Origin: an uncultured Rhodanobacteraceae bacterium
Lineage (GTDB): Bacteria > Pseudomonadota > Gammaproteobacteria > Xanthomonadales > Rhodanobacteraceae
DNA: 6,184 nucleotides
Direction of reading: 5' to 3'
Assembly (NCBI GenBank): GCA_913053815.1
Contig: CAJXGK010000125.1
Location: 1-6,184, forward strand
The position numbers were made by a program, and so were the translations under genes. This document shows, piece after piece, positions 1-6,184 of the stretch; within the stretch, counting starts at the first letter, position 1, and the number at the start of each line of letters is the position of its first letter. Below the pieces are notes generated by a model, which saw only the letters and a program-made list of their open reading frames with translations, was not told where the DNA came from and did no database searches.

Positions 1-28
1 AGGAGCCCTGTACCTTTACGGGGCTCCT
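1..28. terminator. strong stem-loop at window edge, possible terminator
   Basis: Bases 1-12 pair with 17-28 (AGGAGCCC against GGGCTCCT, then one G-T wobble and three more pairs) around a four-base CCTT loop. That is a near-perfect 12-bp hairpin. On the plus strand it is followed by GTTGTCT, which is poor in T, so a classical intrinsic terminator is not proven. On the minus strand the tail would lie outside the window. It probably ends a gene located to the left, possibly acting in both directions. Confidence 0.4.
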
Positions 29-36
29 GTTGTCTC

Positions 37-156
37 GTCATCCCGGGCGAAACGAAGTGCAGACCCGGGATCCACGGTCTGGCGACACCGTCCGATATCC
101 GCTGGAACCTCAAACGTGTTCCGGGCCGAGTGGATTCCCGCCTGCGCGGGAATGAC
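37..156. repeat. composite palindromic repeat (MITE-like, two inverted units)
   Basis: Two related units face each other. The first runs from GTCATCCCGGG at 37 to CCCGGGATCCA ending at 74, with an 8-bp internal stem (40-47 with 64-71). The second runs from TGGATTCCCGC at 131 to GCGGGAATGAC ending at 156, with an 8-bp stem (134-141 with 146-153) and a CTGC loop. Both share the outer signature GTCATYCC...GGRATCCA in opposite orientation, so the whole element has inverted ends. The 56-base core holds further small stems (CGGT 75-78 with ACCG 87-90; GGAAC 104-108 with GTTCC 118-122). Translated on the minus strand, the right unit reads VIPAQAGIH, a peptide often seen in spurious ORFs over this repeat type. 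It has no coding capacity, and copy number elsewhere cannot be judged from this window. Confidence 0.75.
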
Positions 157-190
157 AAAAGAGAGGACGGCGGGCGTAGGTGAGATCACC

Positions 191-208
191 AAAAAGGCAC
201 GGTTGCCC
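191..208 (-). terminator. probable intrinsic terminator of the M23 gene
   Basis: Read on the minus strand, GGGCA (208-204) and TGCCT (199-195) form a five-pair stem (one G-T) with an ACCG loop. It runs straight into five T residues (195-191). It lies about 25 bases past the stop codon of the minus-strand M23 peptidase gene, a fitting place for its terminator. The stem is short, so efficiency is uncertain. Confidence 0.5.
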
Positions 209-232
209 ACCATGCCGCGTCAGGAATAACCG

Positions 233-1462
233 TTAATCCGAGGCGGCTTTGGTTTTATCAGCAATCGAAGCCTCTGCATCCAACAGACGCCGAACATGGC
301 TGCGGACCTGCTCGAAACGCTTTAATTCCGCCCCATGCAACTGTACGGGTTGAATTACATGAGCGCGTATCGGATCAACGCGATGATCATTGAGCCACAG
401 TTCGAGATAAAGATGCGGCCCGGTGGAAAGTCCGGTACTGCCTACATAGCCGATCACCTGACCGGCATGTACAAACTCTCCGTCATGCAGACCTCGCGCA
501 TAGCGCAGCAAATGCCCGTAACGGGAATCGAAACCGGGAGCATGTTGCAGTTCGACCATCCGTCCGTAATTACCATGCCAGCCATAGTATCGAACCCAGC
601 CATCGGCAACGGCCTTTACCGGTGTGCCCATTGGGGCCGCATAGTCGATGCCCTTGTGAAACTCCGGTCGATGCAGAATCGGATGAATCCGCCAGCCCCA
701 GCCGGAACTGATCCGTGAGAAGGACACCGCGGGGCGCACCAGCATGGGCAACATGGCTTCGCCATGGGTATCAACAATCAGCATGCGACCATGCGTATCA
801 ATGAATCGATAGAGCGTATGTTCTTGGCCGGCATCATAGACAAGAATGCGTACCAGTACCGGTAAGGCTATCCCGGCAGGCTGTATAAAAAGGGCTTGTA
901 CCAGGGTGCCCGCGGGCAGGGGCTGGGACAGATGGCTGTCGTGGTGCAGCCAATCACGGATGGCGTCGGCCATTAACGGTTTGACGTGATGGTCTTCTAA
1001 ATCCACCGTAAGGGAATGGGCCACCATGAAACTGAGCAGCTTCGGCTGGCCGCTGGGGATGACGGCTGGTACAGCAGATTTCCATTTCACATCATCTAGA
1101 TGTGCCTGCCGAGATCTAGCCAGTTGGCGGCGCCAAGCACCCGGCCAATCAACGTTGATCACCCCCCGGTGGTGGGCGTGCACGATCCGCACCCCCCGCA
1201 GTCGTAATCCGTGACGGGTATGTTTCAGACAGCCCTCAACACGGTCACCGGGGTGCAATGTGCTCAACCGCATGCGGCGACTGACTTTGCGGCCCCAGAC
1301 AAAGGCATCACTACGACCCACGCCCCAGTGGCCAAACAATTGGCCAAGGTTTTCTCCGGAACGTACGGTTGAGCTACGAATATTGCATGCCTGGGCGGCT
1401 GGGGCGATCAGTAGAAAACTCCCCAACAACAAGACGATCACACTGACTCGGGAACAACGCAT
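233..1462 (-). CDS. secreted M23/LytM-domain peptidoglycan hydrolase-like protein, MepM/Csd3 type, altered zinc site
   Basis: This is a 409-residue exported protein with the domain order of MepM/Csd3 murein DD-endopeptidases. It starts with a signal peptide (residues 1-25, basic start, leucine/valine core, cleavage after AQA). A LysM/OapA-like segment follows at about 27-80 (VRSGENLGQLF...LHPGDRVEG), then a Csd3-like second domain at about 142-200, then the LytM/M23 domain at about 250-368 (SSGWGWRIHPIL, FHKGIDYAAPMGTPV, YGHL, GPHLYLELW). Members normally cut peptide cross-links in periplasmic peptidoglycan using one zinc held by HxxxD and HxH. H269, D273, H317 and H350 are present, but the second His of HxH is Tyr352, so catalysis is doubtful. 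C26 and C78 are the only cysteines in the mature part and may form a disulfide. I chose the ATG at 1460-1462 because GGAAG lies 8 bases upstream and the signal peptide then begins properly. An in-frame ATG at 1487-1489 would add nine residues but has a poorly spaced AGG. Confidence 0.88.
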   Translation of the reverse strand: MRCSRVSVIVLLLGSFLLIAPAAQACNIRSSTVRSGENLGQLFGHWGVGRSDAFVWGRKVSRRMRLSTLHPGDRVEGCLKHTRHGLRLRGVRIVHAHHRGVINVDWPGAWRRQLARSRQAHLDDVKWKSAVPAVIPSGQPKLLSFMVAHSLTVDLEDHHVKPLMADAIRDWLHHDSHLSQPLPAGTLVQALFIQPAGIALPVLVRILVYDAGQEHTLYRFIDTHGRMLIVDTHGEAMLPMLVRPAVSFSRISSGWGWRIHPILHRPEFHKGIDYAAPMGTPVKAVADGWVRYYGWHGNYGRMVELQHAPGFDSRYGHLLRYARGLHDGEFVHAGQVIGYVGSTGLSTGPHLYLELWLNDHRVDPIRAHVIQPVQLHGAELKRFEQVRSHVRRLLDAEASIADKTKAASD

Positions 1463-1521
1463 CAATAATACTTCCAAGGAAACAGGCATTTGCCTACCGG
1501 GTCCGCACGACCCAACAGTTC

Positions 1522-1527
1522 CTTATA
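1522..1527 (-). promoter_or_regulatory. possible -10 box for the M23 gene
   Basis: On the minus strand, TATAAG (five of six matches to the sigma-70 -10 consensus) lies about 60 bases upstream of the preferred M23 start. No good -35 hexamer sits 16-18 bases further upstream. The surrounding 155-base spacer (1463-1617) contains an AT-rich stretch at about 1581-1610 and no convincing terminator for the upstream reductase gene. The M23 gene may therefore have its own promoter here, be read through from the reductase gene, or both. Confidence 0.25.
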
Positions 1528-1617
1528 CCCGTATAGCATTTAATGGATGTTATATCAGGATGCAGAGGGGGCTTCGGCTTGATTACAATTTTGTTAAAAA
1601 ATGTTGACATGGGGATT

Positions 1618-2367
1618 TCAGCGGGCTGATACGTACTTTTCCCGACGCAAATGCGCAACCGGAAAACCGGCTTCTTTCAGCGTGGCAAAGGTTGCATCGA
1701 CCATATTCGGATTGCCGCAAAGATAGACGATATCCCCCTCGGGGTTGGGATCGAACTCCGGCAGTACTGCTTGTACATAGCCGCGACGCTCATCCGGACC
1801 AGGACAACTACGCATCTGCCGACTCAGGCAGGGCACGAAACGAAAGCCTGGATGCTCCCTGGCAAAGGCTGCAAACTCTTTGTCATACAACAGTTCCTCT
1901 GGGTTACGGGCGCCGTACAAAAGAACCACTTCGAGTTCACGTTGCTGCATCATCGCTTCCAGGTGAGTCAGCATAGCCCGGTACGGAGTTATTCCGGTAC
2001 CGGTGGCAACCAACAGATAGCGCCGATTGCGGTCTTGGTTGAACAGGACAAAGCGTCCATATGGGCCGCTGGCCGCAACGGTATCACCGACCATAAGGTG
2101 TTCCAGCAGATCGGATGCCGCCCCGCCGGGCACAAAACTGACTGCGATTTCGATACGCGATATGCTGCCAAGAGCAGCGATGGGCAACGTGGCGATGGAA
2201 TAGCTGCGCTTGGTGGGCTTGCCGTCCGGATAGCTGAAATGGATCTGGATGAACTGGCCGGGCTGAAACTGTAGCGGTTCACCATCAACGCGTTCGAACG
2301 CGAAATGACGAACGGTGGGGGCAAGCATCAGGCTCTGCACCAAACGCAGAGTAAAGTGTTGAATCAT
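1618..2367 (-). CDS. FAD/NAD(P)H oxidoreductase, ferredoxin-NADP+ reductase superfamily
   Basis: This 249-residue cytoplasmic flavoprotein consists only of the FAD- and NAD(P)-binding halves of the ferredoxin-NADP+ reductase fold, with no iron-sulfur domain fused. An N-terminal beta-barrel (about 1-107) carries the FAD motif RSYS (54-57), a glycine/serine segment GGAAS (81-85) and GPYGRF (101-106). The nucleotide half (about 114-249) has ATGTGITP (121-128), YGARN (151-155), a possible 2'-phosphate-contacting LSR (181-183) and CGNPNMV (217-223). The family moves electrons between NAD(P)H and a small carrier such as ferredoxin or flavodoxin. NADP preference and the partner are inferred, not shown. 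The start is the ATG at 2365-2367, preceded by GAGAGG at a short spacing. It is divergent from the yadGH pair and upstream of the M23 gene on the same strand. The C-terminus (REKYVSAR) differs from that of E. coli Fpr, so I do not assign a symbol. Confidence 0.85.
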   Translation of the reverse strand: MIQHFTLRLVQSLMLAPTVRHFAFERVDGEPLQFQPGQFIQIHFSYPDGKPTKRSYSIATLPIAALGSISRIEIAVSFVPGGAASDLLEHLMVGDTVAASGPYGRFVLFNQDRNRRYLLVATGTGITPYRAMLTHLEAMMQQRELEVVLLYGARNPEELLYDKEFAAFAREHPGFRFVPCLSRQMRSCPGPDERRGYVQAVLPEFDPNPEGDIVYLCGNPNMVDATFATLKEAGFPVAHLRREKYVSAR

Positions 2368-2437
2368 GGACCTCTCGCGGCGGATAGTTCGCGATCAACC
2401 GGATATACTAGCCACTTTGCTCCGCGCCGCCCAGTCG
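2368..2437. promoter_or_regulatory. shared divergent control region, reductase / yadGH
   Basis: This 70-base gap separates the divergent starts of the reductase (minus) and the preferred start of yadG (plus). On the plus strand TATACT at 2404-2409 matches the -10 consensus at five of six positions and would place a transcript start about 20 bases before the ATG at 2438. No clear -35 was found. On the minus strand the same spot reads TAGTATATC, a weak -10 candidate for the reductase gene. The two promoters would thus overlap, if both are real. Confidence 0.35.
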
Positions 2438-3370
2438 ATGAGTCAAGTCCCTGCTTTGGTCTTGCGCAACCTGCGTAAGACCTATTCCAATGGAGTCGAA
2501 GCTCTCAAGGGTGTGTCCTTGGAGATTCCCACCGGTGATCTGTTTGCCCTGCTCGGCCCTAATGGTGCCGGTAAGTCAACCCTGATTGGCATCGTCAGTT
2601 CTTTAGTCAACGGCACCGGTGGTGATGCGGAAGTGTTTGGCATATCAATCCACAAACACCGCAGCGAAGCGATGGCGATGATCGGTATCGTCCCCCAAGA
2701 GATTAACCTCAACCAGTTCGAGAAGCCTCTGGATATTTGTGTCCAACAGGCTGGGTTCTATGGCATCCGTCGTTCCGTGGCCCAAGAACGCGCTGAGCGC
2801 TATCTGCGGGAACTGAAACTCTGGGACAAAGCCGAGTTACCGGCTCGAACACTTTCCGGAGGCATGAAACGCCGATTGATGATTGCCCGGTCGATGATGA
2901 ACGAGCCTAAACTGCTGATCCTTGATGAACCCACCGCCGGCGTCGATATCGAGATCCGCCGTTCCATGTGGAAGTTTGTGCGGGCCATCAACCACGCCGG
3001 CACCACGGTCATCCTCACTACGCATTATCTTGAGGAGGCCGAGAATCTCTGCCATAACATTGCCATCATCGACCACGGCTGCATTATTGAAAACACCGAT
3101 ATGCGCAGCCTGCTTGCTCAGCTCGATATGGAAACTTTCGTGATGGATTGCGAAGCCGACCTGGGGTCATTTCCCCAGGTGGATGAAATTCAATTTCGCC
3201 TTATCGACAAACGCTCCTTCGAAGCCGATCTACCTCGCACCCTTGATCTGAACCGGCTGTTTGCAGCCCTTACTACCGCTGGCATTACCGTGAAATCCAT
3301 GCGCAACAAAACTAATCGTCTTGAAGAACTGTTCATGCGCCTGACCGGCAATACCGAGATGTCTGCATGA
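2438..3370 (+). CDS. yadG: ABC-2 type exporter ATP-binding protein, YadG-like
   Basis: This 310-residue ATPase powers the membrane permease encoded immediately downstream; the substrate is unknown. All ABC motifs are intact: Walker A GPNGAGKST (40-48), Q-loop Q87 (VPQE), signature LSGGM (139-143), Walker B LLILDEP (159-165) with catalytic E164, D-loop AGVD (167-170) and switch His196 (TTHYLEE). From memory it follows E. coli YadG (308 residues) closely along its whole length, including the C-terminal MRNKTNRLEELFMRLTG segment, so I use that symbol. The ATG at 2438 was chosen because the protein then has the YadG length and starts just before the first beta strand, and because a -10-like TATACT lies 5' to it. 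No good ribosome site is seen. An in-frame ATG at 2366 would add 24 residues without family support; that ATG overlaps the start codon of the divergent reductase gene. Its stop overlaps the yadH start (ATGA). Confidence 0.93.
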   Translation: MSQVPALVLRNLRKTYSNGVEALKGVSLEIPTGDLFALLGPNGAGKSTLIGIVSSLVNGTGGDAEVFGISIHKHRSEAMAMIGIVPQEINLNQFEKPLDICVQQAGFYGIRRSVAQERAERYLRELKLWDKAELPARTLSGGMKRRLMIARSMMNEPKLLILDEPTAGVDIEIRRSMWKFVRAINHAGTTVILTTHYLEEAENLCHNIAIIDHGCIIENTDMRSLLAQLDMETFVMDCEADLGSFPQVDEIQFRLIDKRSFEADLPRTLDLNRLFAALTTAGITVKSMRNKTNRLEELFMRLTGNTEMSA

Positions 3371-4140
3371 ATGGACGCGGCAACCTGGTCGCACTAGGTA
3401 CCATCGCCCATCGCGAAGTCATCCGCATCCTGCGCATCTGGGGGCAAACCTTGATGCCGCCGGCCATCACCATGACGCTGTACTTCATCATCTTCGGCAC
3501 CCTGATCGGCCGCCGAATTGGTGAAATGCACGGCTTCAGCTACATGCAATACATCACCCCCGGCCTGGTCATGATGAGCATCATCACCAACAGCTACGGC
3601 AACATGACCAGTTCATTCTTCGGCGCCAAGTTTGGCCGCTACATTGAAGAAATGTTGGTCTCACCGATGCCGCCATGGGTCATCTTATGTGGATACCTGT
3701 CTGGAGCTATGTTGCGCGGACTGACGGTGGGCACGCTGGTACTGGGTATCTCGCTGCTGTTCACGCATCTGCAAATGCACCACATTGCGATCACTCTGCT
3801 CACCGCTATCCTTACCTCAATTGTGTTCGCACTGGCTGGTTTCATCAATGCGGTATTTGCCCGCAAATTCGATGATATTGCCATCATTCCGACCTTCGTT
3901 CTGACCCCACTGACCTATCTTGGCGGGGTGTTCTATTCTGTCGATATGCTGCCTTCTCCATGGCGGCAGATCTCCCATGCCAATCCAATCCTGTACATGG
4001 TCAGTGCCTTTCGTGAGGGCATGCTGGGTGCGGGCGATATTACGCTGCTCCCCTCCTTCGCCGTAATGCTGGGCTTCGTGGCCATTCTCGGTGCTACCTG
4101 CATCATGCTGTTGCGCCGCGGTGTGGGCATGCGCAACTGA
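3367..4140 (+). CDS. yadH: ABC-2 type exporter permease, YadH-like
   Basis: This 257-residue inner-membrane protein is the transmembrane partner of the preceding ATPase. About six hydrophobic segments are visible (roughly 30-48, 61-80, 105-132, 137-164, 171-190 and 228-249), the pattern of ABC-2 permeases. Stretches such as TMTLYFIIFGTLIG, HGFSYMQYITPG, ASSFFGAKF-like TSSFFGAKF, and PTFVLTPLTYLGGVFYS match E. coli YadH (256 residues) as I recall it. The family exports lipids, polysaccharides or drugs; the substrate of YadGH is not established and nothing here reveals it. Its ATG overlaps the yadG stop (ATGA, 3367-3370), which points to translational coupling and fixed stoichiometry. No strong terminator follows it. 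Confidence 0.93.
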   Translation: MNGRGNLVALGTIAHREVIRILRIWGQTLMPPAITMTLYFIIFGTLIGRRIGEMHGFSYMQYITPGLVMMSIITNSYGNMTSSFFGAKFGRYIEEMLVSPMPPWVILCGYLSGAMLRGLTVGTLVLGISLLFTHLQMHHIAITLLTAILTSIVFALAGFINAVFARKFDDIAIIPTFVLTPLTYLGGVFYSVDMLPSPWRQISHANPILYMVSAFREGMLGAGDITLLPSFAVMLGFVAILGATCIMLLRRGVGMRN

Positions 4141-4293
4141 ACGCCTCCAGGCATTTTCGAATGGGGACACTGGCGGCTTGCTCTGGCTTGACCCTCCATT
4201 TGTGATGCAGAGTGCTGGTATTCTGCGGCGACCCCGGCTTGCACTATTCTGACGGCTGCGTAATGGTTAGCCAATTACCCTGGGAATTACGCC

Positions 4294-5688
4294 ATGCTTA
4301 GCAGAACCGTACTCGTCGCCCTCCTCGTGTTCAGTGCTGGTGCGATGGCCGGTTCTGTGGCCTCACCGCCACCGATTGAGCATCCGGTTCTGCACAGCAT
4401 ATCCCATGAAGTCAGTGCCTCCCGGCTGCAGACAACCTTGCAACGACTGGTTGATTTCGGCACTCGGCAGACTATGTCAGATACCCAATCCAAGCATCGC
4501 GGTATAGGTGCCGCACGGCGCTGGATCAAGGCTCAATTCGAGGGCATTTCTAAAGCCTGCGGTAACTGTCTTAAAATCGCTACTCCTAGCAAAATCATCA
4601 CCGGCGAGTGGATTCCCAAACCCACCCAGGTGATGGACATCGTCGCCATTCTTCGCGGTCGCAGTGATCCCCAACGGGTCATCGTGATGACGGCACATCT
4701 CGATTCGCGCGTGAGCAACGTGATGAATGCAACCGCAAATGCACCGGGTGCGGATGACGACGGCTCCGGTATTTCCGCCCTGATCACGGTGGCACGGATT
4801 CTCTCCCATTACCACTTTGCTGCAACCCTTGTGTATTCCGCCGACTCCGGCGAAGAACAGGGTCTGTACGGGGGCCGGATCATTGCCGATTATGCGCGGG
4901 CGCATCACTGGAATGTGGAAGTCGATATCAACAACGACATGATCGGCAATACCCACGGCAGCGACGGCGTGGTCGACAACACCACCGGGCGCCTGTTTTC
5001 CGAAGGCGTGCGCCAGGGGTTGACTGCACAGCAGTTGCGTACGTTGCGTTACGTCGGCGGTTTCGTGGATTCTCCTTCGCGCAATGTGGCCCGCTACATC
5101 GTGCGCTTGACGAATCGCTACATTCCGAATCTGCATCTCATGCTCATGTATCGCCAGGATCGAGTTCACCGCGGCGGCGACCAGATGGCGTTCAACAAGG
5201 ACGGGTTCCCCGCGGTGCGCATGAACGAGGCGCACGAAAACTGGCATCACCAGCACCAGGATGTCCGGGTCGAGAACGGCATTCAGTATGGGGACTTGCT
5301 GAAGTTCGTGGATTTCCCGTACCTGGCGAAGATGACCGCTGCCAATGCCGTTGCCATCGCCTCCCTGGCCTGGGCGCCGGCGCCGCCCGAACAGGTGCGG
5401 ATCGCAAGCGATCTGTCGCCCGACACCACGGTGAGTTGGCGGGCACCTGTCGCATCGCATGTGGCCGGCTACCGGGTGTACTGGCGTCGCACGGATGCGC
5501 CGATGTGGCAGCAGTCCATCTATGTGGGCAAGGTATCGCGCTACATTCTGAAAGATCGGGTGATCGACAACTACTTCTTCGGTGTTGCGAGCGTGAGCAA
5601 GGCGGGCTTTGAAAGCCCGGTCGTCTTTCCCGGGCCGGGTGGTGCCTTCCGACTACTTGAGCCTCTTCCTCGACGGAAACGCAATTGA
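4294..5688 (+). CDS. secreted M28 zinc peptidase with C-terminal fibronectin-III-like domain
   Basis: This 464-residue exported metallopeptidase belongs to family M28, which mostly comprises co-catalytic two-zinc aminopeptidases. A signal peptide (1-19, ending AMA) directs it out of the cytoplasm. The catalytic domain (about 40-360) shows the expected ligand motifs in order: TAHLD with H135, GADDDGSG with the D154-D156 cluster, SGEEQGLYG with E187 (general base) and E188, NNDMIGN with D215, and a final HQHQD with H319 as the likely last ligand. The site therefore looks active. The only two cysteines, C89 and C92 (ACGNC), form a CxxC that could be a disulfide or a metal site. Residues about 365-445 (PPEQVRIAS...TTVSW...GYRVYWRR...FFGVASVSKAG) look like a fibronectin type III beta-sandwich, probably for substrate or surface contact. 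The substrate is unknown. The ATG follows a weak GGGAA. The 153-base gap upstream shows no clear promoter, so a separate transcript from yadGH is likely but not shown. Confidence 0.9.
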   Translation: MLSRTVLVALLVFSAGAMAGSVASPPPIEHPVLHSISHEVSASRLQTTLQRLVDFGTRQTMSDTQSKHRGIGAARRWIKAQFEGISKACGNCLKIATPSKIITGEWIPKPTQVMDIVAILRGRSDPQRVIVMTAHLDSRVSNVMNATANAPGADDDGSGISALITVARILSHYHFAATLVYSADSGEEQGLYGGRIIADYARAHHWNVEVDINNDMIGNTHGSDGVVDNTTGRLFSEGVRQGLTAQQLRTLRYVGGFVDSPSRNVARYIVRLTNRYIPNLHLMLMYRQDRVHRGGDQMAFNKDGFPAVRMNEAHENWHHQHQDVRVENGIQYGDLLKFVDFPYLAKMTAANAVAIASLAWAPAPPEQVRIASDLSPDTTVSWRAPVASHVAGYRVYWRRTDAPMWQQSIYVGKVSRYILKDRVIDNYFFGVASVSKAGFESPVVFPGPGGAFRLLEPLPRRKRN

Positions 5689-5698
5689 GCGGAGGTTC

Positions 5699-5725
5699 CC
5701 GGGCATTGAAGCGCATTCCGCCCGG
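5699..5725. terminator. GC-rich inverted repeat between convergent genes
   Basis: CCGGGC (5699-5704) and GCCCGG (5720-5725) are perfect inverted copies around a 15-base loop. They lie in the 51-base gap between the M28 peptidase stop and the stop of the convergent decarboxylase gene. The position suits a bidirectional terminator, but no T-run follows on either strand, so it may only assist Rho-dependent ending or be chance in GC-rich sequence. Confidence 0.25.
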
Positions 5726-5739
5726 CCGGCGCGGCGGGA

Positions 5740-6184
5740 TCAGTCTTTCCCGATTTTGCGCCCGAGCGCCAGGACGTGTTCGATTACCCAGTCCATATCT
5801 TCGCGCCGGGTACGGAAATTGACGATGCAGATGCGCAGGCTGTAGCGGCCGTCGAGCGTAGTGGGGGACAGGATGATGCCGCCGGTAGCAAGCAACTGCT
5901 GCTGGATCGTTGCGTTGAGACGGTTCAGCGTACCCGCGTCCGCATCCCGCGGGTGGTAGCGGAAACAACTGATACTGAGTCCCGAAGCCAGCAGTTCCAG
6001 ATCACTTTCGGCCCGCACCCGGGCATCCAGGTATTCGCGGGTGGCGATGTTGTCGGCGATTGCGCGGCGGTAGGCGTCCACGCCATGCAGTTTGAGCATG
6101 ATCCACAACTTGAGCGCCCGGGATCGGCGCGACATTTCCATGCCGTAATTCCAGAACGCATGATCTTCGAGCGGTGCGGTCTCG
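5740..6184 (-). CDS. PLP-dependent group II (aromatic amino acid) decarboxylase, C-terminal part
   Basis: The window holds the last 147 residues; the start and the PLP-lysine core lie beyond the right edge. The reading frame stays open to the edge, where the first full codon spells the start of ETAPLEDHAFWNYG. The segment RRSRALKLWIMLKLHG is the hallmark of the small C-terminal domain of group II decarboxylases (DOPA/tryptophan/tyrosine decarboxylase type). The later SISCFRYHP, GIILSPTTLDGRYSLRICIVNFRT and DMDWVIEHV stretches fit the same fold. Such enzymes release CO2 from an L-amino acid to give an amine. The substrate cannot be read from this part, and a glutamate or diaminobutyrate decarboxylase relative is possible. 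It is convergent with the M28 gene, so the two are not in one operon. Confidence 0.85.
   Translation of the reverse strand, partial: ETAPLEDHAFWNYGMEMSRRSRALKLWIMLKLHGVDAYRRAIADNIATREYLDARVRAESDLELLASGLSISCFRYHPRDADAGTLNRLNATIQQQLLATGGIILSPTTLDGRYSLRICIVNFRTRREDMDWVIEHVLALGRKIGKD

Noticed and set aside
16..213. 65-residue minus-strand ORF containing VIPAQAGIH
   Set aside because: It is a translation of the palindromic repeat, not a gene; its sequence is explained by the repeat units and it has no ribosome site of note.
335..718. 127-residue plus-strand ORF over the M23 gene
   Set aside because: It lies opposite the conserved catalytic region of the M23 protein and shows no recognisable motif; it is a shadow of the real gene.
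1604..1632. Plus-strand promoter with a perfect TTGACA at 1604-1609
   Set aside because: The hexamer 17 bases downstream is TGATAC, which matches the -10 consensus poorly, and transcription would run antisense through the reductase gene with no gene to serve.
4143..4156. Terminator after yadH (GCCT-CC-AGGC followed by ATTTT)
   Set aside because: The four-pair stem would leave a two-base loop, and with a feasible loop only three pairs remain, too weak for an intrinsic terminator.
4218..4226. Extended -10 (TGGTATTCT) upstream of the M28 gene
   Set aside because: It matches only four of six -10 bases, no -35 lies at a usable distance (a TTGACC is about 25 bases away), and a second TATTCTG nearby suggests chance.
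4477..5460. 327-residue minus-strand ORF opposite the M28 peptidase
   Set aside because: The length is notable, but the plus strand carries every M28 motif in order. The antisense product is low-complexity in His/Arg/Val with no known motif, as expected from a GC-biased shadow frame.
5192..5968. 258-residue minus-strand ORF spanning the M28 end and the decarboxylase end
   Set aside because: It crosses two well-supported genes in another frame, is rich in Pro/Arg/Ser, and has no family features.

Overview
This window is chromosomal DNA from a moderately GC-rich bacterium, most likely a gammaproteobacterium. That placement is an inference. It rests on a close match, by memory of the E. coli proteins, to the YadG/YadH transporter pair; on a MepM-type peptidoglycan hydrolase; and on a palindromic repeat whose translated form contains the peptide VIPAQAGIH, familiar from many beta- and gammaproteobacterial genomes (Xanthomonadales among them). 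No mobile element with a transposase, no phage gene, no CRISPR array and no RNA gene was recognised.

Layout. Bases 1-232 hold no gene. They contain a strong stem-loop at the very edge, a composite palindromic (MITE-like) repeat at about 37-156, and a probable terminator for the next gene. A minus-strand gene (233-1462) encodes a secreted M23/LytM-domain protein of MepM/Csd3 architecture whose third zinc ligand is replaced by tyrosine. A roughly 155-base AT-rich spacer separates it from a minus-strand FAD/NAD(P)H oxidoreductase of the ferredoxin-NADP+ reductase superfamily (1618-2367). Divergent from that gene, and sharing a short control region, is a tightly coupled pair (ATGA overlap): an ABC-2 type ATPase (yadG-like) and its membrane permease (yadH-like), 2438-4140. 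After a 153-base gap comes a secreted M28 zinc peptidase with a C-terminal fibronectin-III-like domain (4294-5688). The last gene runs in from the right edge on the minus strand and is the C-terminal part of a PLP-dependent aromatic amino acid decarboxylase-type enzyme; it converges on the peptidase gene with a 51-base gap.

How the genes relate. yadG and yadH form one two-component exporter. The other genes look like independent housekeeping or envelope functions (cell-wall remodelling, electron transfer, extracytoplasmic peptide hydrolysis, amino acid decarboxylation) rather than one pathway. The most notable point is the altered metal site of the M23 protein, which suggests either a non-catalytic LytM factor or an unusual zinc site. 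I did not find convincing evidence of a new multi-gene system here.
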